Source: Isoetes taiwanensis (lineage: Eukaryota > Streptophyta > Lycopodiopsida > Isoetales > Isoetaceae). From it: a stretch of DNA of 64,000 nucleotides. The notes below the pieces were generated by a model, which was not told where the DNA came from, did no database searches, and saw only the letters and a list, made by a program, of their open reading frames with translations. Made by a program: the position numbers and the translations under genes. Each line of letters begins with the position of its first letter. Position 1 is the first letter of the stretch. Of the stretch, positions 10,391 through 20,736 are shown piece after piece. The DNA lies in the NCBI GenBank assembly GCA_021234155.1, contig JAJEKV010000011.1:15417255-15481254 (forward strand), in the 5' to 3' direction.

Positions 10391-10865
10391 AGTCATCCGG
10401 GTCCGCCCCGCTTGTTCTCGTTGTGGTATCTCCTACGAATCGCGGTGCCTCCACCCACCGATCCACTCTCCTTCAACCATCTTCCTCGAATATTGCGAAG
10501 GGGAGTGGTTTGACTGGTGGAGGCCTTTTCGACCAAACGCAGGATAGGCATACGATCGACCTCCCGTGCTTATGCCTTCGATCGATACAAATGAGCCACG
10601 GCCATTTGCCAACCACAACCTATTGTCCGCCCGCTTGTTCAAACCATTTATCGATGCCTCTTTGTTGCCGATGCCTCTTTGTTGCAAAATTTATCTTACG
10701 CGCGGGAAACACAATTTCAATCCACCGCATCATGATGCCGAGAGACAGTGTACCGGTGCATGGAAGTAATGCGGGAGCCCCTCTTCGCGCCATTTGCTCT
10801 AAAGGAGATCAGCGGAGAGAGCTCGGGCCTCCTTATAAGGGAGACGTACACGTAAACAAATGCTA
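10391..10865. other. No recognised feature
   Basis: Overlapping short ORFs occur on both strands (for example 10423-10866 plus and 10433-10687 minus), without recognisable domains. None can be preferred. Confidence 0.35.
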
Positions 10866-10869
10866 AGAT

Positions 10870-11345
10870 AATACGCTGCGGGCTTTTTGCCACGCGGCTT
10901 TTCTATACGCCGATTTTCAATTTTCCACGCGGTATATTCCACGCGGTCACGCCGCAAGATGCGACGCCTACACGCGGCTTTACGCGACGTATATTGCACG
11001 ATGTATATTCCACGCGGTATATGCCACGCGTATATACCACGGTCGCTTCCACGCGTCACGCCGCGATGCGACGATACATCGCGGCTTTTTACTTCAAGAC
11101 GCGCGGGATTTTGGTGATGTTCCACGGTATATTCCACGCGGTATATTCCACGGTATATTTCACGTGTCACGCGCCATCGCGACGCCCGCGCGACGCCCGT
11201 GTCACGCCTCGCCCGCGACGCCTCGCTGACGCCGCTAACGCCGCGCCGCATGCGACGCACGCCGCATGCGCGACGATGTTCCGCGAACGACGTCTGCTGA
11301 CGCGTCGGCGACGCCAAGTTAGACGCCGCTAGACGCCGCGCAGAC
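10870..11345. repeat. CpG-rich degenerate CCACGCGGTATATT repeat
   Basis: Variants of TATATTCCACGCGGTATAT and ACGCCGC recur throughout. The second half shifts to GACGCC-GCGCGACGCC words. CpG is far denser here than in the surrounding DNA. ORFs on both strands consist of Arg, Thr and His repeats and are products of the repeat, not genes. Confidence 0.75.
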
Positions 11346-11904
11346 GCCGCTATTGGCGCCGCTAAATGCCCCTTTTTCTTGTTGTGATTTTACCGTGTAT
11401 CTTGGTCCAAATGAAGTTGGTTGCCAAGAGCTGGCCGCGAGGATTGATCCGTGGTCCGTGGAAGATACTTTGAAGCAGTAGAATAATTGTGTACTATGTG
11501 GACCGGAAGTTTTATGATCCCATCAGAATGTCCGCTAGCATTGCAAATGTAGCCGGTTCGGGCGGCTAGAAGCAAGGTCGGCCGCCGCCGTCGCACAACA
11601 AATTTTGAAGAAGCCGACATCAAAGGTCCACAAGAAATCTTGAGGGGCTTTATGATTCTTCGCAATCGGATGAACGAAGTCGAAAAACTCGCCTTCATTC
11701 GCTGTCAAGGCAATAGCCCAAATAGAAACTACCCCGCCATTGTGGACACGGCCCGCTAAAAACAAGGAGCAAGAAGAAGACAAGACAACCTAGGGATACA
11801 CCTCAGCAATTTACAAAGACTCCTCATCTTCATCGAGGATGTCCAGAACCCGGAGGAAGGAAAGGCGGCAAGCAAGAGGAAAGTTAAGAGAAAGGATCAC
11901 AAAG

Positions 11905-12160
11905 ATCCGTGATATGGAAAAGAAGGAAAAGAAACAATCTAAAGAAAAGGAAGAGAAGGAAAAGGAAGAGAAGGAAAAGGAAGAGAAGGAAAAGAAAGAG
12001 AAGGAAGATAAAGAAAAGAGGGAAAAGAAGGAAAAGAAAAGGGCAAGGAAAGAAAAGGATAGGGAAGGCAAGGGGCGTAAGGAAGGAAAGGCGACACAGA
12101 AACGGAGGGAAAGGAAGTGGAGACAGAGGAAACGGATGGGAAAAAAGAAGAAGCACAGCC
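11905..12160 (+). repeat. Purine tract, AAGGAAGAGAAGGAA type
   Basis: Almost pure A and G on the plus strand, with a 12-15 bp irregular period. In the frame of the 11839 ATG it encodes a Lys/Glu repeat (KEKEEKEKEEK). It may be a coding microsatellite within the broken gene above, where slippage would explain the frame changes on each side. Confidence 0.7.
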
Positions 12161-13007
12161 GGAGACCCTTGAGAAGGAGAGGACACCAAAAAACAAAGAA
12201 GAGCCCTCGACTCCAAGTCCCGGCTGAAGTCCTAGAAGTGGTGGTGAACCTCCGAGCCCAAGGCATAGCGAGGGATCCCGCGGACACACCGCCAAAAGGG
12301 TCCCCATTAAGAAGCTAGAGCCAAAGAAGCTCACATTAAGAATAGCTCAAAGACTTGCTAGAGGTGCCTCGCAAATCTTCGGTGGAAAGGTCGAAGAGGA
12401 AAAGACTCGGCAGAGAATACACCGCAAAAATTTACGATCACCGCATCTGTTTCCTCTCCGTGTCACATTCATTAAAAAATAGACGTGTTCAAATTATATC
12501 AAGGACCAGCAAATCTGACATCTAGACCAAGGAATATGGAGCACGCCAAAACTTTGGTGGAGTCCTTTCGAGAGACCCACATCCGCCTTCACCCCTCCTG
12601 ATGTGATTCCATTCAATCCCCTCACAAACAACCGGGTCCCTTGAAAACCGAGGATGACCTCATGGGGATGCACTATTATATAGTGAATGGTAATCATTCA
12701 GCTTATGGCTGCTCAACTTGTATGTAGAAGACTCGCACACCAAAGTCCCAAGAGCAAATGTCAAAGATTTATCTTCAACGGAATTGCCGAAAGTGTTGTC
12801 CGCACAAATATCGAACAGAATGCCCGCAGCAGCTTCGGTTGAAGTCAATGATATCACCGCTAAGACTATTTTCAAAGAGCCATTCATTGATAACATAACC
12901 CACCAAGGGCAAAATAATATGCTCTATGCGCGAAGCCCGATCCATCTGACGCGCGGCAATCTCGCCGTAACCATACAAGGTACATGTTTTAATTTTCAAG
13001 AAGATTA

Positions 13008-13130
13008 TGAAATGGCGCCGGGCGCCATTTGTTCACTCAAACGGTGCCACGGCCCATTTCTCACTCAAACGGCAGCCACAGGCGCTTATTTTCACTAAAT
13101 GGCCCCACGGGCCCATTTGCTCATTAAATG
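13008..13130. repeat. AAATGGCGCC palindrome cluster
   Basis: A perfect 10-bp inverted repeat with a single central G (13010-13030) opens a short tandem series of CACTCAAACGG and GGCCCATTT units that ends with a second, near-perfect palindrome around 13105-13120. The arms match the core of the repeats at 8.6 and 10.2 kb. Confidence 0.75.
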
Positions 13131-14494
13131 TTCAAGTCTAACTTTTGTTGTTTCCAAATAAGTATCCGGCTCGCTGAAGTTACCATGCGGGTAAGCATCC
13201 TAAAGATTTCAACCAAAGGGGTCTTCATGCCGAGGATATTTTTCGCTTATTCGTGGTCCCTATGGAACTTGTGGAAATCTTGCAAGCTAAAAGACAACAA
13301 GGGACAAACTATTACCCGTGAATCAAGCAAAAGAATCCGACTACTTCAAATGACCCCACCGAGGTGCATGAGGGGTATGGACTACTTAAGACCGCCGGGT
13401 TCTGCTCCGTGAAGTGTTGGATGGGAAGACCTTCGCCAAGGTCACTAGTGATTATACAGTAAGCAATTCTTCAAGGCAAGGGCAAAGACACTAAGATCCA
13501 TATCTTTCTTGAAGAAGGAGATTTTTGCATAATGAAGGATAATTTTCCGAGGAAGTTCAAGTCCTTCACCGATCTCAAGATCGCAGTTACCGGGCTTCGA
13601 GGATACCGACCTGATTTCCATGGCCACCTTGCATAGTAAGTGGGTTGAAACCGAGGGGCAAGGAAGGCATTTTCGGTAACGTACACCTGCCTTGGCAAGA
13701 TTCATAATGCAATGTCAGCTTTGAAGAGAGAGGATACCGAAGACTTCCGCTGCAAAGTTGAACTAACAGACAAAGAAGGGACAAGTTGTTTGCACTCCCC
13801 GCATCAAGATCCTTGATTGCCCCGACACTAGAGGCATATTTCCAATGTGGGACAAAACCACACTAACAAATTTCTTTAATATACCAGAAGAACACCACAA
13901 ACATTCTTTTGGATAGTAGTCTTTGCAAGGCCGAGCACAACTTTTTGATTTCATCTCAGATTGGATGATCCGATTCCAGATCCGTAGTTTATATTGGCAT
14001 GTATGAGGATCTAATACAAGAATCCGCCCCCGTGAGTTCAGGAGGCCCATTCACTAGTGTATGCCACAAAGATTCAGCCCATCAAGGTCCTCCCCGTCGG
14101 GTTATTGACCTCAAGTTCCCCTTCAACCATCATCCTCAAGAACCGCCACCAGCCTCGGCCTAACTAAGAAGACGAAGACGGGAGACCGAGGCTATGGTCG
14201 GGAAGCTCGCAAATGCAGATTCAGTACACCGGGCAAGGCTTGCCGTGGGACATAATTATGAGAAACCAGCCGGGTCCTCGCTACATGCTCGCACTGCGTG
14301 CGTAAAATGGTACCGCCAGAACAGGGTGTTTGATTACTTCTCCCCGTGGTTCTTTTGGCGTGGCTTCATTGTGAATAAGAGATTTTGCATTGTATTCGAA
14401 AGTGACCCGCTTAAGCATGAGTGCCTAAAGGGGATTCTAGATAGGCTTGACCGCCATCGGTCCTACCATCGCACTGCTCCTCGGTGACAGAGAC

Positions 14495-15060
14495 CACCCG
14501 AGAAGTTGAAGAAGCCAGAGATCCACCAAATCCAGAGATGCCCGGCTCCACCCGATGTGGACTATGATGTGATCAAGAATACACAATTCAATATGGACAT
14601 TCTTGATGATCCCACTTCACGCCACAAATGCTCGAGAGCTTTCTCTCGAGATCCTATGGTTGCTTCTTCTAGCCATGGCCCCGCCATACGGAACCTGATC
14701 CTATTGTGGAGCCTGCTCCTCGATGAGGAACCCCGAATTTTGTATGAAAATAATGTAAATTGTACACTAATATTTTGTATACGTGTGCTTCTTCCGAAGT
14801 CCTTGCCTGTTTTGGCAAATGTTTTAATATGCAAATCTATGAATTCGGAATTTTTAACTATTTTTGTGATGTTATGTTTCTCCAGCTTCATTTTATGCAA
14901 TGCTAGAATTTTTAATGGCGCCAATAAATGGCACTTTAGATGCATATTTTTTTTAAATGGCGCCATAATTGCTCAAAAAATTGGCATAAATTTGACTAAA
15001 AAGGATTTTTGTTCCTAATTGGAATCACGAAATTTCTCATTTTAATGAAATTGTGCTTGA
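14495..15060. other. AT-rich trailer with two AATGGCGCC motifs
   Basis: After the last coding-like segment (its tail includes DPTSRHKCSRAFSRDP near 14610) the sequence turns AT-rich. AATGGCGCCA occurs near 14914 and 14964. The stretch AATGGCGCCATAATTGCTC and the following AT-rich words, read in reverse complement, loosely resemble 8540-8600 at the other end of the block. This could be a decayed terminal inverted repeat. Confidence 0.35.
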
Positions 15061-15569
15061 AGAATAAATTTTTACACTGAAACTTACAATTGACTCAAGC
15101 CAGTTATATAGCAGGTTCTATCTTAGTGAAGAAGTCCAGCCAGCTCTTTCACATGTATCGCACAAAGTTGCTAGTTGTAAAGCATAGTCGTAGCCTTGTG
15201 TACCTAATGAATATAAACATTATATTCTGTGGAGGCCTATTTCCTTACACGTGCCGCGTTTTATAATTATTGAATTTCTCTTAATGCATAAAAGGATAAA
15301 AATAGACTGGCATACCCTTGTCATTATTGATACATCTAATAAAGCATAAAGCATGCCAAAGATAATGTTTTCTCCACACTGCAGACATATCCTCAATAAA
15401 ACATCTCCATATGCAGTTTCACTATGGACATTTGTCAATGCCAATGCGGCATCTAGTGGAAGCCTCTATTATATGGCACGGATGTCAGCAATAGTTAGCG
15501 GTGTTGACTTTATGTTGGTAAAGGTACTTACAGGTCCAAACCCACCGGGCTACCATCGTGGTAAGTAGA

Positions 15570-15626
15570 TGAGTGCAAGTCTCATCGGTGTAGGTGCCGC
15601 TAATGACGGGTGAGTGCAAGTCTCAT
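15570..15626. repeat. Two copies of TGAGTGCAAGTCTCAT
   Basis: A perfect 16-base direct repeat at 15570-15585 and 15611-15626. Each copy contains the short inverted pair TGAG / CTCA. Confidence 0.6.
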
Positions 15627-15629
15627 TAT

Positions 15630-17260
15630 GTAGCGTGTGTGCCTCGAGAATGTAAGCCATCAGAATCGCCATAGGTCCCAAAGGGATGCTGCCAACAATT
15701 GTTAGTAGTTAGTACTACATATTTAAAAGCTTGGCAAACACTTGGGACTAACCCGCTAGGTTTCTAATCCTAGGCCTCAAGGTAGAAAGACATTCACGCC
15801 ACACAAAGGGTCAAGGAATGGTGGATCATGGGTACTTGAAAATTGTCAATTGTTGCTAAATCTCACAAAACAATGGCACACAATATACCGCTCTAGACAA
15901 TTAGAACTATTCTATACAAATATACACACAAGGTTGATTTAATGTGGTTAGAAACAATATGCTTTGTTCATAGTCTTGGTACTAAACCAAGGATCCATGC
16001 TCAACCATCTATTGGCGTGGACTTGACTAGTCCAAAACTTAAAATTAGTGTAAAGTGTCAACATTAGGTGTTTTTTCCTCAAGAATGGATATCATGTTAG
16101 CACAAATCAAAATTCTGGACCAAGCACAAACTAACAAAGCATCAGCATGTTGCAAAAGACGCCTTCCTAATCCACGCTTGTTGAAGCCACATAATTGGTT
16201 TTGACTAATGTCCATATCTAGAAGAATTTCCACAAAGGCTACATCATGTAAAAAGAATGTTTATTATTGTAGATAGGTTGCCTCTATTCTATCTCTAAAA
16301 TAGAGTCCAAAAAGGCTACAACATGTAAAAAAAATTCATTCACTATCCTAGATGGGTTAAATTGAAAACAATCTTTGTCATCCTTGAAGTAATAAAATGA
16401 ATGTTTCTCTTCATCCAAATTATTTGGCTAAATTATGCACATAATGCATAGAGATTTGACCTATTACAGATAAAATTTGCAAATGAGTGATCAAAATTTT
16501 AGGGATTTCTTCAAATAGAGAACTTGAAATAAGGTTCTTGAACAAACTACCGATCCTCGGAGAAATATTTCCATCCGCAAGAAGCTTGGCAATACACATT
16601 TTAACAGAGCCTTATAACCCTCCTCGTAAGTTAAAATTGCAATGTGATTGTAAAACACATTCCCTAATGACTCGAGAGAAAGAATAGCCATTAAAGAATA
16701 ACACGATCGGTGGCATACATTGCAATTCAAATCTCAACGCGGCACAAATAGGAATACATCAAGTGGGTCAAGTTCTAGTTTGCCAAAACTCGCTTCCAAT
16801 GAATTTAAATACGTGACAAAATCAAGCCGCAAAAGAGAAGGTACACATCAAACTTAAAAATTTCTCCCTTCAATATACTTGTTAGAAACATCTATCACAA
16901 CAACAAAACACCATATCTAGCGATTTTACCTCAAGAAGGAGAGTGATAATCAAGAGCTTGCATTTCACAAGTAGAGGCACTATGCAACCCGAAGCTTGAA
17001 CTTAGTTAAAGCACTGTAAGCCTTTTCACTCGAGCATAACAATATAGTTTGAAACAAATGAAAGATCTCAGATGCAAATGGGCACCTAGAAAGACAAATT
17101 GAACTATCATTTCAAGTCTTAGAAGTTGCATCACATGTGCAAGTAAAAACCAGAGCTTGATCTCGATGCGTGGTGCCTAAAGTAACTTCAAAAAGACCTA
17201 AGCTTATCTGAAAGTGCCTAGCTCGCTAACACAAAAAAGGAAATCGACGCGATATGGCTT
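15630..17260. other. No recognised gene
   Basis: Short ORFs only. A local duplication is visible at about 16230-16360, where AAAGGCTACATCATGTAAAA and a GATAGGTT / GATGGGTT ending occur twice. No coding or RNA family is recognised. Confidence 0.4.
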
Positions 17261-17293
17261 AATGTAATCGACGATCCGGTGACATCGGATCGC

Positions 17294-17619
17294 CATTCTA
17301 GAATGGGACGAGCATGCATGTCATGCATGCATGCGCGTGCATGCCCGCTTTTGGGTTGGGAGTTCGCTATTTCAGCGCCGCTGATCCACGCCTCTTTACT
17401 CCAAGGCTTTCCCCGCCATAGCATCAGATTCTCTTTGGTTTGTTTCCAGCAAGGAGGGCTTCTTCCCGCCTCGTTTAGCCACTTCGGGCGTGATCTTCTT
17501 GATATTCTTTTACCGCCTTTTGGCCTCGCCCCGTGACCTTTCGGCCCTCATCCTAGTTTGTGGCGAAGTTCTCCGGGTAGCTCCGCCGCTTGTTGGTTTT
17601 GCAGTCCCATTCTAGAATC
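17294..17619. mobile_element. Small element with 16-bp inverted ends, copy 1
   Basis: It begins with CATTCTAGAATGGGAC and ends with the inverse, GTCCCATTCTAGAATC (one mismatch at the last base), 326 bp in all. Near the left end it has a GCATGC-rich patch followed by TGGGTTGGGAGTTCGCTAT; near the right end, CTTGTTGGTTTT. No transposase is encoded. The left flank (ATCCGG..GACATCG..ATCGC) is shared with copy 2, so the pair may reflect tandem duplication of a larger unit rather than two insertions. Confidence 0.6.
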
Positions 17620-17647
17620 GTGACGTATCCGGAAAGACATCGATCGC

Positions 17648-18308
17648 CATTCTAGAATGGGACGAAAGTATGCATGTCATGTATGCATGCGGCGGTGCAT
17701 GCCCGCTGGGTTGGGAGTTCGCTATTATTTCAGCGCTAAGCCAGATCCATCAGCCTCTTACTCCAGCTTTCCTCTCTCGCTAGCATCAGATTCTCTTTTG
17801 AACCCACCTCCCTTCTTTGTTTCTAATATTTTGTACAGTTCTGCTTATCATGTTTTTCCACCCGGCCAGATAAAGTTTTTTCCACCCGCCGGGTGATGCT
17901 ATTCTCCCGTATGTTTCCTCGCTTGTTGTGTTGGTGATGTGCGTGCACAAGTTGGCGAAATGCATCCGCTTTGACTTCTCCATGCTGGGTTTTGGGAGCT
18001 TATCTATGTCTTACGCTTGTCTAGCCCTTGCCGGCTTATCACTAGGGTTTTTCCTCTAAAACCCGGAAGGGCTGGGCTTTTTAATCCTGCGGATAAGCTT
18101 TCTACAGTACATCACCTACTCATCTATTAGCATTGTATTTGTTTTGGGGGTCCAAATGATATAATTGATTTTTCCTTTATTTTTCGGGTAGTTCGGTGAT
18201 AAAAAGGCTACCCATCGGCCCACCATTGTAGAAAATCAGCCGAGATGAATGAGAAGTTTCCATCTATGGGCTGGGCTTGTTGGTTTCTCATAGTCCCATT
18301 CTAGAATG
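17648..18308. mobile_element. Small element with 16-bp inverted ends, copy 2
   Basis: The perfect 16-bp termini CATTCTAGAATGGGAC and GTCCCATTCTAGAATG enclose 661 bp. The first ~170 bp match copy 1 closely (GCATGC patch, TGGGTTGGGAGTTCGCTAT, TAGCATCAGATTCTCTTT), and the last ~30 bp match its right end. The extra ~330 bp in the middle is unique, so one copy carries an insertion or the other a deletion. A MITE-like or deletion-derivative DNA element fits. Confidence 0.6.
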
Positions 18309-18309
18309 C

Positions 18310-20730
18310 AGATACCGCCACAACGCATGTACTGCACTCACTAAGCAAAAGAAAAAAAACGCATGCAGACTGCCGAAAAAATCCTTCTATCTCAATGTTA
18401 CTCGATACTTTGCATCCGGGCCATCCATAACCATCATCAAGTAATGTCATGCATGCAACAAAAACCCCAGTATCCCTCAAGCCAGAATTTTCATCCTCCA
18501 TGTGAAGATCTTTCCTCTATATTTTCAACATCACTCATGGCCCTTGGAAGAAGAGAGCATCAATCTTGCCACCGTACCATCGTATACCAATTTTATAAAC
18601 ACCACCTCCAAGGATGCCTTCGCCAAATCCTTTCCTCCCATACAAATAACTCACCTATCGGATAATATAGACACAACGCTCTTAGACACAACGCCCCAGC
18701 ATAGACACAACATAAGTAAACAATGCTACACACAAACCTAGAAACAAAAAATGTGAATGAATGTGAAGAAATTAGACCAGATTGATACTATGTAAGGAGA
18801 ATAATAATAATTGGTAAGTAAATCGATTGTCTTTGGAAGTATGATGGTCAATATTGCATTGATAAAGAATGCAACAAGTTTTGAAGTTCATTTGTGGCTT
18901 TGAGTGTCCTTCGAAAGTTTATAGATAAATTTCGAATCCTTTGTTTTAGACAAAGTGCAACGTGAGTACTGCCAACATTGACTCATCCCCCATTGGCCAT
19001 ATTATGTCACATTTGTTCAATTGATTGATAAACACTAAATATGTATTCACAATTTGCTATTCAATACAAAGATCACAGTAACCATGGAACATTTAAAAGA
19101 ACTCCGTTTATCACATGATCATGCATAATCAACACATGTGCAATAGAAACAGAGCATCTATTGCATATCCATTTCCAAAAACACGCCTAAAAGTAGAGGG
19201 AAATCTCGCTTCCAACCACAAAAACAGAAAGTAAACTTTTAGAATATTGAAGGCCCCTACATGCCTTAAGACTTAGAAATGAATAGATCGTTTGTGACCA
19301 ATGAGAACCATGAAGAGGAATAAGTCCCAATATCAAACCTAAATATGACACGCTCTATAGACGCCTACCTAAAGCCGTTGTTAGTCAAAATGGAGGAATT
19401 TCCAACTTAAACATTAAGATCAAGCTTTCTAACATAGCAACAAACTATCTTTTAGGATCCGAAGTTTCCACATACCTTCACTTGATCTCAAAAGTTGATT
19501 ATGTTCCAAAGAGTACGCATTTTATAAATACATGAGAATGCATCATTATGATTGCTTCGAGAAGAATGCCATATAAGTGTCTTTGTGGATGGATCCCGCA
19601 GAGAGTAATTCCATATGGCAATGCCCCAAAGATTAGGTACTCCAACTCCGTAAAATCCAAGAGAGATGCACGTATCTGGTTCCATAAGTGCCGCATGCAA
19701 GCCGTAAGTGCTGTAGAGGACATCCTAGACCAAATTTTGTCGCCTCTTCAACATCCCGCAACAAAAAGCACAAAGCCGAGTAATACTAAAGCTAGATAGT
19801 ATAGGAAAATCTTCGCAAGAGGATCATACAAAATTGAAGAGCCAAAATTGTATCTCAGCCCCTCAAGTAATCCCTACCGCCGCCTTTGAAGGAATCCTAT
19901 CCAACTAGATCCATAGAATGCTCAAATGCTTCAGCATCATTAAAAGATCCATATAATACCTAAAATACTCGCTTGACCAAGGCAATGGATTGTTTTAACT
20001 TTAATTTGCCATAACTCGCTACAATTCTTCTCCCCTTAAAAGAAAAGCTTGAGGGGAAGGGATACCGATAAAAAAGATGGTGATGCTCGCAAAGAAATTA
20101 GCATGATCTTCACAAAACTAATTATACAGATCCACTTGAGCTCCATAAGTTAAAAAATGAGTTTAAACTTGACCCGTAAGAGGAGTTGACATATCTTCTA
20201 CACCGCTGCGGTGAACGTAAATATCCGGACAACCGAATAGATAAATCACGCTTCATAAATCGAATAGATAAATCACGCCAGGGCATATTCAATCGCAATG
20301 CAACAAAAGTCTTCAAATCCAAAATTTATGGATGTGCACCTAGATCACCGCCTGCACTCTTATATGCACGATCATCCTAAGCATTTCCATCACTTTGCTA
20401 CATATTGCCACGCCAACAAAAACTTATAGCTTCCCTGCAAGACTCATTCTCACATCAACAAAAACTTCGTGAAAAATCTATTGACGACTCTCATACAATG
20501 CGTTGGAAGAAAGAAATTCGCTTTGTCGAACTCTTAGATTGCCCGTAAGTATCCGCACTCAGGATCGCTTGTTCACTCCGATTTGGAGAAGGAAGAATAA
20601 GCCGCCACTGTAAACAAGACATAGGTGGCGCTTAAGCAAGAGCACGCTTTGCCCAAGAATATTTCCCTCGTCCTTTCTGTATATTTGATGCATGAGTAAA
20701 AAGACATTGATTACTAGTAATGGTACCTAC
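18310..20730. other. No recognised gene
   Basis: AT-rich DNA with only short ORFs on either strand (for example 19488-19723 minus). A short direct repeat, CGAATAGATAAATCACGC, occurs twice near 20235-20280. No domain, RNA or element could be identified. Confidence 0.4.
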
Positions 20731-20736
20731 CTACGG

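Larger units (their letters stand above)
11598..14490 (+). pseudogene. Unidentified multi-domain gene, frame-broken
   Basis: Protein-like plus-strand segments follow one another but change frame. 11598-11759 contains GFMILRNRMNEVEKLAFIRC. Next come a Lys/Glu-rich stretch at about 11900-12070 and 12093-12481 (one internal TGA at 12225), which has an acidic, Pro/Ser-rich linker and then KKLTLRIAQRLARGASQIFG. About 12650-12700 holds HYYIVNGNHSAY. 13469-13636 contains KIHIFLEEGDFCIMKDNF and FTDLKIAVTGLRGYRPDF. 13664-13816 contains FSVTYTCLGKIHNAMSALK. 14194-14487 is open for 97 codons. The order suggests a protein of about 900 residues with a charged, disordered N-terminal third and a folded C-terminal part. 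I do not recognise the family. GGCGCC palindromes lie on both sides and inside, which suggests a transposon-borne gene. Confidence 0.45.

Noticed and set aside
10799-11332. Arg-rich ORFs of 112 and 172 codons on opposite strands
   Set aside because: They are translations of the CCACGCGGTATATT / GACGCC repeat. Both strands are open for the same reason.
11839-12318. 159-codon Lys/Glu-rich ATG ORF as a stand-alone gene
   Set aside because: Most of it is the purine tract. More natural protein sequence flanks it in other frames, so it is better read as part of a broken larger gene.
16040-20400. Possible decayed PPR-type gene on the minus strand
   Set aside because: Short minus frames looked helical at first, but no PPR spacing or conserved 35-residue pattern could be found.
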